In this document: positions 1 to 9,157 of the stretch, piece after piece
How positions within the stretch are numbered: position 1 is the stretch's first letter
Layout: every line of letters starts with the position of its first letter
NCBI RefSeq assembly: GCF_042658925.1
Contig: NZ_JBHSRF010000045.1
Span: 1 to 64,000 of the forward strand
DNA from: Sphaerisporangium aureirubrum
Lineage (GTDB): Bacteria > Actinomycetota > Actinomycetes > Streptosporangiales > Streptosporangiaceae
Length of the DNA stretch: 64,000 bases
Direction of reading: 5' to 3'
The notes under the pieces: generated by a model
Told to the model about the DNA's origin: nothing
Database searches by the model: none
Seen by the model: only the letters and a program-made list of their open reading frames with translations
Made by a program: the position numbers and the translations under genes

Positions 1-1128
1 GAGGCGGTTTGGGGGCTTCGGCGGGCGGCTTGGGGGTTGTTGGAGGAGGGGGCTTCGGATGAGGTGGTTTTGCGGCGGTTTGTGATGGGGGTCACGTTTT
101 CCATGATGAGTTGGGATGTGGAGGCGCAGGGGGGGATCGTGCGGCGGGCGGCGGGGATCGCGCGGAGGGCGGGGGCGTTGTGGCATCTGGATACGGCGTT
201 GTTCTGCTGGTCGATGCTGGACGCGAGTCTGGGGGATCTGGCGTCGGCGGACGCGCTGATGGCGGAGGGGCATCAGATCCGGTCGGCGATCGGGGCCACG
301 GACGACGTCTGGGGGATCTACCGGCATCCGGAGCTGCTGGCGTGGCATGACACGGACGAGCGGCTGGAGGAGGTGCTGCGGGGGGCGCGGGAGGCGGCGC
401 TGGTGCTCGGGAACGGGGCGGTGGAGTCGATCGCGTGGATCGGGACGGTGATCTCGGCCATGGGGCGGGGAGACTACGCGCGAGCGTGCGCCACGGCGCA
501 CCGGCTGGTGGACGGGGACGCGCTGGGGGTGCATTCGCGGTTGCTGCCGGAGCTGGTGGAGGCGGCGCTGCGGTCCGGGGACCGGGTGCTGGCGACGTCG
601 GCGCTGCGGACGTTGAGCTCGCGGGCGACGGCCAGCGGGACGCAGTGGGCGCTCGGGCTGCTGGCGCGGTCGGAGGCGTTGCTGGCGCACGGGGAGCACG
701 CCGAGCCGTTGTACCGCAAGGCGATCGAGGTGCTCGGGACCACCCCGGCGCGGGCCGATCTGGCGCGGGCCCGGCTGCTGTACGGCGAGTGGCTGCGGCG
801 GCGCAAGCGGCGGCGGGACGCGCGCGAGCAGCTGCGGGACGCGCTCGCGTTCTTCGAGGCGGCGGGGGCGGCGGGCTTCGCGGGGCGGGCCCGGCAGGAG
901 CTGCTCGCCACCGGCGAGCAGGCCCAGACGCGGTCGGCGGGGCCCGCGAACGGCCTCACGCCGCAGGAGGCCACGGTCGCCCGGCTGGCCAAGGACGGCG
1001 CCACCAACGCCGAGATCGCGGCCCATCTGTTCATCAGCGCCAACACCGTCGACTACCACCTGCGGAAGGTGTTCAGGAAGCTCGGCGTCACCTCCCGGCG
1101 GCAGCTCACCCAGGGACATCTCGACTGA
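1..1128 (+). CDS. LuxR-family transcriptional regulator, 5' end cut by window
   Basis: The reading frame is open from base 1, so the start lies upstream; the TTG at 37 is only the first possible start inside the window. The visible part is an alpha-helical, TPR-like region rich in Ala and Leu, followed by a C-terminal LuxR helix-turn-helix (LTPQEATVARLAKDG, then TNAEIAAHLFISANTVDYHL). This arrangement is typical of large LAL/MalT-type regulators, in which an N-terminal ATPase (not visible here) precedes a helical sensor region. Its target is unknown. It may control the downstream hydrolase genes on the same strand, but no operator was identified. Codons are unusually rich in GGG and GTG in the first part. 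Confidence 0.85.
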   Translation, partial: EAVWGLRRAAWGLLEEGASDEVVLRRFVMGVTFSMMSWDVEAQGGIVRRAAGIARRAGALWHLDTALFCWSMLDASLGDLASADALMAEGHQIRSAIGATDDVWGIYRHPELLAWHDTDERLEEVLRGAREAALVLGNGAVESIAWIGTVISAMGRGDYARACATAHRLVDGDALGVHSRLLPELVEAALRSGDRVLATSALRTLSSRATASGTQWALGLLARSEALLAHGEHAEPLYRKAIEVLGTTPARADLARARLLYGEWLRRRKRRRDAREQLRDALAFFEAAGAAGFAGRARQELLATGEQAQTRSAGPANGLTPQEATVARLAKDGATNAEIAAHLFISANTVDYHLRKVFRKLGVTSRRQLTQGHLD

Positions 1129-1248
1129 TCCCGCGGCGGGCCGGGCCCGCGTCATGACTACGTGCTCCACAGGATGCGGACGCCGTCCGCGGCGGGTGAC
1201 GATCATGCGGTCGGACGCCCCCTGGATTCCCACGACCTGGAGCACCGC

Positions 1249-2106
1249 ATGGGATTCGTCACCGCCGCGGACGGAGCGCAGATCTTCTACAAGGACTGGG
1301 GTGAGGGGCGCCCGGTCGTGCTCAGTCACGGGTGGCCGCTGAACTCGGACAGCTGGGAGGCGCAGATGCTCCACCTGGCGTCCAGCGGGTTCCGGGTCGT
1401 CGCGCACGACCGCCGCGGGCACGGGCGGTCCACGCAGACGTGGCAGGGCAACGAGATGAACACCTACGCCGACGACCTCGCCGCGGTGATCGAGGCACTG
1501 GACCTGCGGGACGTGTCGCTGGCCGGGTTCTCCACCGGCGGCGGCGAGGTGGCGCGGTACGTGGGCCGGTACGGCACCAGGCGGTTGCGGCAGGTGGTGC
1601 TGGTGTCGGCGGTGCCGCCGTTCATGCTGAGGACCGCGGACAATCCCGGCGGCGTCCCGGGCGAGGTGTTCGACGCGCTGCGGGCCGGGTCGCTGGCCGA
1701 CCGGTCGCAGCTGTACCGGGACCTCGCCGACGGGCCGTTCTTCGGCGGCAACCGGCCGGGGGCCGACCCCTCGCAGGGCATACGCGACGCGTTCTGGGCG
1801 CAGGGCATGCAGGCGGGGCACCGCAACGCGTACGAGTGCATCGCGGCGTTCTCCGCCACCGACTTCCGGCCCGATCTGGACGGCATCGACGTGCCCACCC
1901 TGGTCGTGCACGGCGACGACGACCAGGTGGTGCCGTTCGAGGTGGGCGGCAAGGCGTCGGCGGCGCGCATCAAGGGCGCCGCGCTCAAGGTCTACCCGGG
2001 GGCGCCGCACGGCGTCACCGACACGCACAAGGAACAGCTGAACGCCGACCTGCTCGAATTCCTCTCCGAACCCCCGCGAACCGTCTCTGGAAGGACGCCC
2101 CGATGA
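1249..2106 (+). CDS. Alpha/beta hydrolase, non-heme chloroperoxidase-like
   Basis: This 285-residue protein has the alpha/beta-hydrolase layout. The HGW oxyanion region comes near the N terminus, the nucleophile elbow is GFSTGG (Ser), the acid lies in HGDDDQVVP, and the catalytic His is in PGAPHGVTD. The N-terminal FVTAADGAQIFYKDWG resembles cofactor-free haloperoxidases and related esterases. The ATG at 1249 is chosen because homology begins there; the frame extends upstream to 1162 without conserved sequence. The stop overlaps the next start by ATGA, so the two hydrolases are probably co-translated. The substrate cannot be told; ester hydrolysis is likelier than true halogenation. Confidence 0.9.
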   Translation: MGFVTAADGAQIFYKDWGEGRPVVLSHGWPLNSDSWEAQMLHLASSGFRVVAHDRRGHGRSTQTWQGNEMNTYADDLAAVIEALDLRDVSLAGFSTGGGEVARYVGRYGTRRLRQVVLVSAVPPFMLRTADNPGGVPGEVFDALRAGSLADRSQLYRDLADGPFFGGNRPGADPSQGIRDAFWAQGMQAGHRNAYECIAAFSATDFRPDLDGIDVPTLVVHGDDDQVVPFEVGGKASAARIKGAALKVYPGAPHGVTDTHKEQLNADLLEFLSEPPRTVSGRTPR

Positions 2107-2900
2107 CAGCTCCCGACACCATCCTGCTGGTCCACGGCTTCTGGGTCACACCTCGATCCTGGGAGAACTGGATCTCGCACTACGAGAGCCGCGGCTTCCG
2201 CGTCATAGCGCCGCCCTACCCGGGGTTCGAGGTGGAGGTGGAGGCGCTGAACGCCGATCCGTCGCCGATCGAGAAGCTGACCGTGCCGCAGATCATCGAG
2301 GGTTTCGAGTCGGTGCTGCGCGGGCTGGACAAGCCGCCGATCATCATCGGTCACTCGGCCGGCGGGGCGTTCACGCAGATCCTGCTGGACCACGGCTTCG
2401 GGGCGGCGGGCGTGGCGCTGTGCTCGGCGCCCACCGAGGGGGTGGCGGTGGTGCCGCTGTCCCAGGCGAAGTCGCTGTTCCCGGTGCTGAAGAACCCGGC
2501 CAACCGGCACAAGGCCGTGGGGTTCACCTTCGAGCAGTTCAACTACGCCTTCACCAACACCTTCCCCGAGGACCGGGCGCGGGAGCTGTACGAGCGGTAC
2601 GCCATCCCGGCGCCCGGGGGCATCGTGTGGGGCAGCGCCCTGGCGACGCTCCAGCCGGGGCACCAGGACACCTGGGTGGACTACCACAACGACGCCAGGG
2701 CGCCGCTGCTGTTCGTGTCCGGCGAGGTGGACCACATCATGCCTCCGGCGGTGCAGCGGTCCAACGCCAAGCACTACAAGTCGAACACGATCACCGAGCA
2801 CATGGAGTACGAGGGGCGCGGGCACCTGCTGGTGGCCGAGCCCGGGTGGGAGGGGATCGCCGATCACGTGCTGGACTGGGCGCTCCGGCACGCGAAGTAA
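2103..2900 (+). CDS. Alpha/beta hydrolase
   Basis: A 265-residue cytoplasmic alpha/beta hydrolase. LLVHGFWVTPRSW supplies the oxyanion turn, GHSAGG the serine nucleophile, and YEGRGHLLVAEPGWE the C-terminal histidine. There is no signal peptide. It overlaps the preceding hydrolase by four bases and is followed by 56 bases before the metallo-hydrolase, so the three probably form one transcription unit. The family includes esterases, lactonases and C-C hydrolases; the sequence does not say which. The pair may be a duplication of function rather than a recent gene duplication, because the two proteins differ strongly. Confidence 0.88.
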   Translation: MTAPDTILLVHGFWVTPRSWENWISHYESRGFRVIAPPYPGFEVEVEALNADPSPIEKLTVPQIIEGFESVLRGLDKPPIIIGHSAGGAFTQILLDHGFGAAGVALCSAPTEGVAVVPLSQAKSLFPVLKNPANRHKAVGFTFEQFNYAFTNTFPEDRARELYERYAIPAPGGIVWGSALATLQPGHQDTWVDYHNDARAPLLFVSGEVDHIMPPAVQRSNAKHYKSNTITEHMEYEGRGHLLVAEPGWEGIADHVLDWALRHAK

Positions 2901-2956
2901 TCCGTCTCCCGGGGCGGCCCGGCAGCGGGCCGCCCCGTACCAGGAGGAAGTGACGC

Positions 2957-3748
2957 ATGACCGACGTGCGGATCACCCATATCGGCGGCCCCACCACCTT
3001 GATCGAGGTGGACGGGTGGCGGCTGCTCACCGACCCGACGTTCGACCCGCCCGGGCGGCGCTACGACTTCGGCTGGGGGACGTCCTCGTACAAGCTGGCC
3101 GGGCCCGCGATCCCCGCCGGCGACCTGCCGCCGATCGACGCGGTGCTGCTCACCCACGAGCACCACGGCGACAACCTGGACACCGCGGGCCGGGCCCTGC
3201 TGCCGTCGGCGGGCGTCGTGGTGACGACCCGGTCGGGGGCACGGCGCCTCGGGGGCTCCTCCCGGGCGCTGGCGCCGTGGGAGTCCACCCGGCTGGAGGC
3301 ACCCGGGCGGCCCGCCGTCGAGATCACCGCCACGCCCGCGCGGCACGGACCGCCGCTGTCCGGGCCGATCACCGGAGAGGTGGTCGGGTTCGCGCTGAAG
3401 TGGGAGGGGCAGCGGCACGGCGTGCTGTGGATCTCCGGGGACACGGTGCTGTACCCGGGGGTGCGGGAGGTGGCCGGGCGGTTCGAGGTGGGCACGGCGC
3501 TGCTGCACCTCGGCGGGGTGCGGTTCCCTGTCACCGGGCCGCTGCGGTACACGATGACCGCGGCGCAGGCCGTGGAGCTGTGCGGGCTGCTGCGTCCGCG
3601 TACGGCCCTGCCGGTGCACTACGAGGGCTGGCAGCACTTCCGGGAGGGGCGGGAGGCGGTGGAGCGCGAGCTGGCGGCGGCACCCGCCGAGGTGCGGGAA
3701 CGCTTCCGCTGGCTGTCCATCGGTGAGGGGGCCGAGATCACCGTCTGA
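2957..3748 (+). CDS. MBL-fold (UlaG-like) metal-dependent hydrolase
   Basis: A 263-residue protein of the metallo-beta-lactamase superfamily. The N-terminal ITHIGGPTTLIEVDG strand pair and LLTDP are typical of the UlaG-like L-ascorbate-6-P lactonase/hydrolase branch. The metal-binding motif appears as LLTHEHHGDNLD (HxHxxD-like), with further ligands in SGDTVLYPG and the C-terminal PVHYEGW. It has a good ribosome site (AGGAGG, 9 bases before the ATG). It is the third gene of the 1249-3748 hydrolase unit. Its C-terminal end overlaps, tail to tail by 11 bases, the gene on the other strand. The substrate is unknown. Confidence 0.88.
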   Translation: MTDVRITHIGGPTTLIEVDGWRLLTDPTFDPPGRRYDFGWGTSSYKLAGPAIPAGDLPPIDAVLLTHEHHGDNLDTAGRALLPSAGVVVTTRSGARRLGGSSRALAPWESTRLEAPGRPAVEITATPARHGPPLSGPITGEVVGFALKWEGQRHGVLWISGDTVLYPGVREVAGRFEVGTALLHLGGVRFPVTGPLRYTMTAAQAVELCGLLRPRTALPVHYEGWQHFREGREAVERELAAAPAEVRERFRWLSIGEGAEITV

Positions 3749-4724
3749 CCCGGTGCCCGGCGACGGGTCCCGCGAGCGCCGGGGGACCCGTCGTGGCGCT
3801 TACTGGCGCGGCGGTCGCGCCGCGGTGGGCACGAATGACCGCGATCACCGTGTCGGCGGTGCGGCCGAGGTGGCTGCGGCCGTCGGGCAGCAGCGCCTCC
3901 GGGCTGATGTAGCTGCGCGGCCCGACGTGGGTGGCCGGGTCGAGCCGGTGCACGGTGATCTTTCCGGCGCGGACGGCCCGGTTCCACCCGCTGTGGCGCA
4001 GCAGCCGCCGGCGCTGCGGGAAGATCCAGGTGGAGACCCGCTCGATCCGGTCGCCGGCGCTGGTGAGCTGATGCAGGTGCTGGACGTGGGTGAGATCGTT
4101 GGCGCCGTTGTGGAAACCGCCGAGAGTGATCAGCAGGAGCGGGGCACGCAGCTGGGTGTTCAGTTCGCCGGCCGCGCCGATGGCGACCTGAGCGCCACCG
4201 CTGTACCCGAGCAGCACCACGGGTATGCCGCTGCCGGGCAGGTAACCGGCACGCCGCAACTGGTGGGCGATCTGGTCGCCCACGGCGCGGTTGTACAGGG
4301 GACGGTACCGGTGGTCGGCGGCGACGAAGATCTGCATGACGTTGTGCAGGAACAGCAGGAGCCCGATGTGGTGGCGGAGCCACTCCCACACGGGCCGGTC
4401 GGCGAGCGGGTCGGCCAGCGGGGAGTAGGGCTGCACCTGACCCAGCACGCGCAGCTCCGGCGCGCCGGCGATCAGGGCCTCGACGAGCCGGCCTCCGTCA
4501 CGGGTGTCGCGGAAGCGGCGTTTCCCGATGCCGTCCAGGTAGACCAGGTAGGCGTCCGGAGGACCGCCGGGGTCCACGCCACGTGCGTAGGGCATGCCCT
4601 CGGGGAGGTCGGTGGCGGGAGTTCGCCAGCCGGCGGTGTAGGTCATCAACTCGTGGCGGGCGAGCAGGGCCTCGGCGAGCAGCACCGGACCGAGCACGAG
4701 GGCGAGGAGCGGGAAATCGGTCAT
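3738..4724 (-). CDS. Membrane-anchored alpha/beta-hydrolase-like protein
   Basis: A 328-residue protein. It begins with a hydrophobic segment (FPLLALVLGPVLLAEALLA) and has a second hydrophobic stretch near residue 120 (IGLLLFLHNVMQIFVAA). The middle carries a nucleophile-elbow-like motif, VVLLGYSGGAQVAIGAA, so it is probably a serine hydrolase or a non-catalytic relative tethered to the membrane. The start ATG overlaps the stop of the upstream membrane gene (ATGA), which supports the choice. It is the last gene of a minus-strand operon with the membrane protein, glycosyltransferase and patatin genes, which suggests a role in modifying or moving a lipid or glycolipid. No experimentally known relative was recognised. 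Confidence 0.7.
   Translation of the reverse strand: MTDFPLLALVLGPVLLAEALLARHELMTYTAGWRTPATDLPEGMPYARGVDPGGPPDAYLVYLDGIGKRRFRDTRDGGRLVEALIAGAPELRVLGQVQPYSPLADPLADRPVWEWLRHHIGLLLFLHNVMQIFVAADHRYRPLYNRAVGDQIAHQLRRAGYLPGSGIPVVLLGYSGGAQVAIGAAGELNTQLRAPLLLITLGGFHNGANDLTHVQHLHQLTSAGDRIERVSTWIFPQRRRLLRHSGWNRAVRAGKITVHRLDPATHVGPRSYISPEALLPDGRSHLGRTADTVIAVIRAHRGATAAPVSATTGPPALAGPVAGHRVRR
3761..3793. terminator. Hairpin at convergent gene ends
   Basis: An 11-bp perfect inverted repeat (CGACGGGTCCC and its complement) with a 12-base loop lies just after the stop of the plus-strand MBL-fold gene. It sits inside the last codons of the minus-strand gene. Like many actinomycete terminators it has no T-run. 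It could serve transcription coming from the plus strand. Confidence 0.5.
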
Positions 4725-5212
4725 GTGAGCGGCTCCCGCGTCCCGGTGGCCATGATGTTCGTGACCAGGCGCCGGACGAGCTCGACGGTGGCGGCGAGAC
4801 CGGCTCCGGCGACGGCCACGCAGCCCGCGGCGGCCCACCAGCCGAGCCCCGTCGCCGCGGCGAGCGGGGTGGCGAGCCCGGCCCCGGCCCCGGCGAGGAG
4901 CAGCAGGTGCAGGAAGGGCCCGAGCAGCGGGAACGCGATGACGGCGGCGAGAACCAGCGGGGCGATCCGGCCGGGTGTCCAGGCCAACGCGGCACCGCTC
5001 GACGGCGGGACGGACGGCATCAGCTCGGCGAGGATCCCCGCGGTCAGCGGCCACAGCGCGATCACGGCGCCCTCGACCACGGCACCGGTCAGCAGCAGCC
5101 CGGCCGCGCCGGACCGCGACACGCCGGACCGGGGAGCCACCAGGGGCAGGATCCGCCCGGCGGACTCCGACAGCCCGGCGGACAGCAGCAGGACGACGAC
5201 GAGCGGTGACAT
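4721..5212 (-). CDS. Multi-pass membrane protein of unknown function
   Basis: A 163-residue very hydrophobic protein with about four membrane helices (around residues 1-20, 35-65, 80-115 and 120-150) and a short positively charged tail (VRRLVTNIM). The N terminus may act as a signal anchor. No family was recognised. It lies 3 bases after the glycosyltransferase stop and overlaps the following hydrolase-like gene by four bases, so it is firmly part of that operon. A transport or scaffolding role for a glycolipid product is a guess from context only. Confidence 0.65.
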   Translation of the reverse strand: MSPLVVVLLLSAGLSESAGRILPLVAPRSGVSRSGAAGLLLTGAVVEGAVIALWPLTAGILAELMPSVPPSSGAALAWTPGRIAPLVLAAVIAFPLLGPFLHLLLLAGAGAGLATPLAAATGLGWWAAAGCVAVAGAGLAATVELVRRLVTNIMATGTREPLT

Positions 5213-5215
5213 CGC

Positions 5216-6424
5216 TCAGCGTCCCTGTGGCGCGTGCGCCGGGACGGGCCGGCCGGTCCGGCGCAGGTAGTGCTCGATTTCGTCGGCGGCGCGCCGGCAG
5301 CCGCCGGCCTCGCGCTGGGCGACCCGCAGGGTGGCCGCGGCGGCCCGGAAGCGCGGGTCGCCGAGCAGGCGCCGGGCTAGGGCGTTCACGGTTTCGACGG
5401 CGGCGTCCTCGGTGCGGATCGACAGGCCCGCGCCGAGCTCGGCCACCCGCCGGGCCACCAGCGGCTGATCCGCGCCCTGGGGGACCACCAGCACCGGGAC
5501 CCCGGCGTACATGGCCTCGTTGACGCTGTTCATCCCCCCGTGGGTGACGAACAGCGCGGCGCGGGCCAGTACCTCGGGTTGCGGCACGGAGCGGCGGGCG
5601 AGCACGTTGACCGGCAGCGGCCCCAGCGCGGCCGGGTCGGTCCGCCCGGTGGAGACGACCACGGTGCCGCCCAGCGGCGCGAGCGCGGTGGCGAAGTCGC
5701 GCAGCAGTCGCGGGCCGCCGTCGAACACCGTGCCCAGCGAGGCGTAGAGCACCGGGTCGCGCAGGCGATCGGCCGGGAACGACGGGTCGGGAGGACGGGC
5801 GCCGAGGCTGGGGCCGACGAACCGGTACGACGGGCCGAAGGCGTGAGCGCCGGGCTGGAACGCGCGCGAGGTGAAGACCAGGTTGAGCGGCTGGCGCACG
5901 TTCAGCAGGTCGAGCGGCGGCAGCCCGCGGGTGTCGTAGCGGCGGGACAGCTCCCGCCGCGACCGCAGGTAGCCCCGGACGTCGCGGGGCCGGGCCGTGG
6001 CCAGCAGCTCCCACGAGGCGCGGGTGGGGCTGGTCACGTGCCGGTTGAACGCGAACGTGGTGAACAACGCCGCCGCCCGCACCTTGAGTTCGCGGGCGGC
6101 GACCGCGCCCCAGGGGCAGGCGGCGCCGTGGGCGATCAGGTCGGGCCGGACGCGCCGCAGATCGGAGAGCACCGACGGCAGCAGGCCGACGGCGGTGCGC
6201 GCGAGCCCGTCCAGCATCGTGACCGGCATCGGCGGATCGGCGAGCGGCCGGTCGCCCTTGGGGTAGAGGTACACGGTCGCGCCGGTGGCCTCGATCTCCC
6301 GCGCGAACGCGGGCGAGGTGTGGTACGTGACGCGGTGGCCACGGCGGACGAGCTCGGCCACGAGCGGCAGCGTCGGGTTGATGTGCCCGTGCATGGCGAT
6401 GTTGAGGAACGCGACGGTGCTCAT
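5216..6424 (-). CDS. Glycosyltransferase, MGT/UGT-like (GT1)
   Basis: A 402-residue GT-B glycosyltransferase of the macrolide-glycosyltransferase type. The N terminus (FLNIAMHGHINPTLPLVAEL) is the acceptor-side motif of that family, with the catalytic His in GHINP. The C-terminal domain has LYASLGTVFD and the sugar-nucleotide signature THGGMNSVNEAMYAGVP...PQGADQ. Such enzymes move a sugar from UDP- or dTDP-sugar to a small hydrophobic acceptor. The ATG at 6424 overlaps the patatin stop (ATGA), giving translational coupling. Context with a patatin lipase and a membrane hydrolase suggests a lipid acceptor; a drug-inactivating role is the alternative. Confidence 0.88.
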   Translation of the reverse strand: MSTVAFLNIAMHGHINPTLPLVAELVRRGHRVTYHTSPAFAREIEATGATVYLYPKGDRPLADPPMPVTMLDGLARTAVGLLPSVLSDLRRVRPDLIAHGAACPWGAVAARELKVRAAALFTTFAFNRHVTSPTRASWELLATARPRDVRGYLRSRRELSRRYDTRGLPPLDLLNVRQPLNLVFTSRAFQPGAHAFGPSYRFVGPSLGARPPDPSFPADRLRDPVLYASLGTVFDGGPRLLRDFATALAPLGGTVVVSTGRTDPAALGPLPVNVLARRSVPQPEVLARAALFVTHGGMNSVNEAMYAGVPVLVVPQGADQPLVARRVAELGAGLSIRTEDAAVETVNALARRLLGDPRFRAAAATLRVAQREAGGCRRAADEIEHYLRRTGRPVPAHAPQGR

Positions 6425-7458
6425 CGGATGGCCGTCCGTGACCGGTCCGGGACGGCCGATGCCGCGGGAGGACCGTCGGCCCGATACAGGCCGGGGCCGC
6501 CGACGCGCAGCCCGTCGATGAAACGGCCCGCGGCGAGGGAAGCCGTATGGATCAGGCGCTGGGAGTGGCTGAAGTCCCACGGAGCGGGCCAGGTCTCGAC
6601 GCCGGTCGGCAGCACGACGGTGGGAATCCGTTCGGATGCCTCGTGCAGGTCGCGCTCGATCTGATGGTGCAACAGCAGCAGCCCCGCCCGGGCGGCGACC
6701 GCGCCGGCCCGCCAGGGCGGGACGGCCGGGCGCAGCGGCCGGCTCGACGGCCCCGTCGACAGCACCACCACGCTGGCCGCCCCCGCCTCCAGGGCCGCCC
6801 GTACCGGGACGAAGGCAGTCACCCCGCCGTCCACGAGCGTGCGGCCCTCCCGTTCCACCGGGGGCAGGACCCCGGGAATGGCCGCGCTGGCCAGCAGCGC
6901 GGACTCGAGATCTCCCTCGTCGAGCGGCACCTGAGCGCCGGTGATCAGGTCCATGGCCACCGCGATGAAGGGGATCTCCAGCTGTTCGATCCGCCGCGGC
7001 AGCCCGGCCTCGGCGATCAGCCGGCGCAGGCCGTGATCGGCGAAGAGGCCGGCCCGCGAGGACATGTAGCCGAGGGGAAACACCTCACGGCGACGTGCCT
7101 GGGTCCACACACGCTCCAGCCGCAGCGCGGCCCGGCCGGGGTGGGCGGCCGCGATGGCGCCGTTGAGGGCGCCGACCGAGGTTCCGATGATCAGGTCGGG
7201 GACGAATCCGCGCTCCTCCAGCGCGTATCCGGCACCGACGTGCGCGGCCCCGAGCACCCCGCCGCCCCCCACCACCGCCGCCACGGGACGGGGAAGGGCG
7301 CGCAGGCCCTCGCCCGGCCGGCCCGATGACGAGGAGCGCGTGCCCTCGTCGCCCGGCATGGGGTGACGCCGCTCATCGCCGTGACCGCTCGGCGGGCCGT
7401 CCTCGCCGACGCCGTTGAGAGCCGGGAAGGGCGATCTCCGGCGCTGTCTCACACTCAT
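6421..7458 (-). CDS. Patatin-like phospholipase
   Basis: A 345-residue patatin-fold lipid hydrolase. The oxyanion loop GGGGVLGAAHVG is at about residues 64-75, the nucleophile elbow GTSVG at 92-96 (Ser94), and the catalytic Asp is in the later VDGGV. It follows the Ser-Asp dyad of the family, which releases fatty acids from phospholipids. The first 55 residues are charged and low-complexity, so a shorter protein starting nearer residue 34 is possible. It heads the minus-strand operon 7458 to 3738 and is coupled to the glycosyltransferase by a four-base overlap. No signal peptide is visible. Confidence 0.88.
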   Translation of the reverse strand: MSVRQRRRSPFPALNGVGEDGPPSGHGDERRHPMPGDEGTRSSSSGRPGEGLRALPRPVAAVVGGGGVLGAAHVGAGYALEERGFVPDLIIGTSVGALNGAIAAAHPGRAALRLERVWTQARRREVFPLGYMSSRAGLFADHGLRRLIAEAGLPRRIEQLEIPFIAVAMDLITGAQVPLDEGDLESALLASAAIPGVLPPVEREGRTLVDGGVTAFVPVRAALEAGAASVVVLSTGPSSRPLRPAVPPWRAGAVAARAGLLLLHHQIERDLHEASERIPTVVLPTGVETWPAPWDFSHSQRLIHTASLAAGRFIDGLRVGGPGLYRADGPPAASAVPDRSRTAIR

Positions 7459-7506
7459 GATCCGTCCTCTCTCACCAGGACACCGACGGGCCGGGGGCTT
7501 CTGCGA

Positions 7507-8346
7507 TCAGGCGAGGTCGACGATGTCCTCCTCGGTGAGGGTGATCGACCGGGCGGTGAGGTTCTCCTCCAGGTGGGCCACCGAGCCGGTTCCCGGGATG
7601 GCCAGGGCGACCGGGGACAGGGCCAGCAGCCAGGCCAGGGCGATCTGACGGGGGGTGGCGCCGTGCCGTGCGGCGACCTTGACCAGGCGGGGGTCGCCGA
7701 GGTCCGCTCCGCCGCCGAGGGGGAAGAAGGGGACGAAGGCGATGCCGGCCCGCGCGCAGGCCGCGAGGACGGCCGTCTCGTCGCGGTTGGCGATGTGGAA
7801 GTTGTTCTGGACGGCCGCGACAGGGGCGATCGCGCGGGCTTCGGCGAGATGGCCGGCATCGACGTTGCTGATGCCCAGGTGGCGGATCAGGCCCTCCTCG
7901 CGCAACGCGGCGAGCGCCTCGAAGCGTTCGGCGAGCGACTCGCCGTGCGGGGGTTCCGTCGTGCCGACGCGCAGGTAGACCAGGTCGAGGCGATCCAGGC
8001 CGAGGCTCGCGAGGTCGGCCTCGACCTGGGGCCGGAGCTCGGCGGCGGTGCCCTGGCGGGGACCGCCGGGACCGAAGACCGGGCCGACCTTGGTGGCGAC
8101 GACCAGCGCGTCCGGGTACGGGGACAGGGCCTCGCGGATCACGGTGTTGGCGCGCACCGAGCCGTTCCGGTCGCCGTAGAAGCCGGCGGTGTCGATGTGG
8201 TCGACGCCGAGCTCGACGGCGCGGCGCAGCACGGCGCGGGCGGACCCGGGGTCGCGGGTGCCCGGACCGCCCTGGAGCAGGCGCATGGCGCCGAAGCCGA
8301 GGCGGTCGATCGTCAGGTCGGCGTCGAGGCGGAACCGGTCGCTCAT
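7507..8346 (-). CDS. Aldo/keto reductase
   Basis: A 279-residue NADPH-dependent aldo/keto reductase with a TIM-barrel layout. The catalytic region VDHIDTAGFYGDRNGS contains the Asp and Tyr, VVATKVGP supplies the Lys, and the C-terminal PVALAIPGTGSVAHLEEN is the cofactor-binding segment. The start overlaps the nitroreductase stop by four bases, so the two are translated together and probably act on related carbonyl or quinone-like compounds under one regulator. The substrate is unknown. Confidence 0.9.
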   Translation of the reverse strand: MSDRFRLDADLTIDRLGFGAMRLLQGGPGTRDPGSARAVLRRAVELGVDHIDTAGFYGDRNGSVRANTVIREALSPYPDALVVATKVGPVFGPGGPRQGTAAELRPQVEADLASLGLDRLDLVYLRVGTTEPPHGESLAERFEALAALREEGLIRHLGISNVDAGHLAEARAIAPVAAVQNNFHIANRDETAVLAACARAGIAFVPFFPLGGGADLGDPRLVKVAARHGATPRQIALAWLLALSPVALAIPGTGSVAHLEENLTARSITLTEEDIVDLA

Positions 8347-9113
8347 GTCTCTCCTCGTGATGTGGCCACGGCCAGTTCACGCCCGCCGGAGCGGACGCGT
8401 GCGATCTCGTGGTGCGCGTGGATCGGCCGCGGCGGCGTGCGGCCGTCGAACTCGGGGACGAACGTGACCGTCTCCCCGAGCGGCGCCCGGCCCGTACGGA
8501 CGTGACCCACCGTGACGTCCTCGAACCCGATCGACATGCCGCAGAAGAGGACGAGCCCGTCCGGGGGTGACAGGACCTCCGCGACGGTCTCGCGATACAC
8601 CGACCACGCCATCTGCGGGCAGCTGTGCAGCCCTTCGGCGCGGAGCAGCAGCATGACGGTCTGGAGGTACATGCCGACGTCGGCCCATTGGGGCGGGCCC
8701 ATGTCGCGGTCGATGTAGCAGAACAGGGCGGTGGGGGCGCCGAAGCAGTCCCAGTTCGCGGCGGCGGCCCTGTGGCGCGCCTCCCAGTCCTCGCGCGCGA
8801 TGCCGAGTGCGCCGTAGCGCTCCCGGCCGAAGGCCGATCGGCGTTCGCAGTAGGGGGACTTCAGTACGGGTGGGTACATCTCGTACTCGCGCTCGTCCCA
8901 GGGGTCGCCCGCGGCCAGGCGCTCCAGCGCGCGTCTCTTGAGCTCGGCCAGCGGCCCGCCGGTCAGTACGTAGACGTGCCAGGGCTGGATGTTCGATCCG
9001 GACGGCGCCCGGGCCGCGGCGGACAGCACGCGCTCCAGCACCTCCGCCGGGACAGGCCGGTCGGTGAATCCGCGCACGGCCCGCCGGCTGTTGACCGCCT
9101 CGTAGACGTCCAC
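8343..9113 (-). CDS. Nitroreductase family protein
   Basis: An FMN-dependent nitroreductase of 256 residues. The N-terminal AVNSRRAVRGFTDRPVP is the flavin-phosphate binding signature, APSGSNIQPWHVYVLTG follows, and the C-terminal half has GLHSCPQMAWSVYRETV. The GTG at 9113 is preferred to the GTG at 9134 because a GGGAGG ribosome site sits 7 bases before it. It leads the pair with the aldo/keto reductase. Its promoter region (9158-9194) carries a repeated GATGGTAT half-site, and a MarR gene lies just upstream, which suggests induction by a small electrophile or drug. Confidence 0.88.
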   Translation of the reverse strand: MDVYEAVNSRRAVRGFTDRPVPAEVLERVLSAAARAPSGSNIQPWHVYVLTGGPLAELKRRALERLAAGDPWDEREYEMYPPVLKSPYCERRSAFGRERYGALGIAREDWEARHRAAAANWDCFGAPTALFCYIDRDMGPPQWADVGMYLQTVMLLLRAEGLHSCPQMAWSVYRETVAEVLSPPDGLVLFCGMSIGFEDVTVGHVRTGRAPLGETVTFVPEFDGRTPPRPIHAHHEIARVRSGGRELAVATSRGET

Positions 9114-9157
9114 GTCGGCACCTCCCGTCTCCACGTGCCGAATTCCGTTACGTTCAC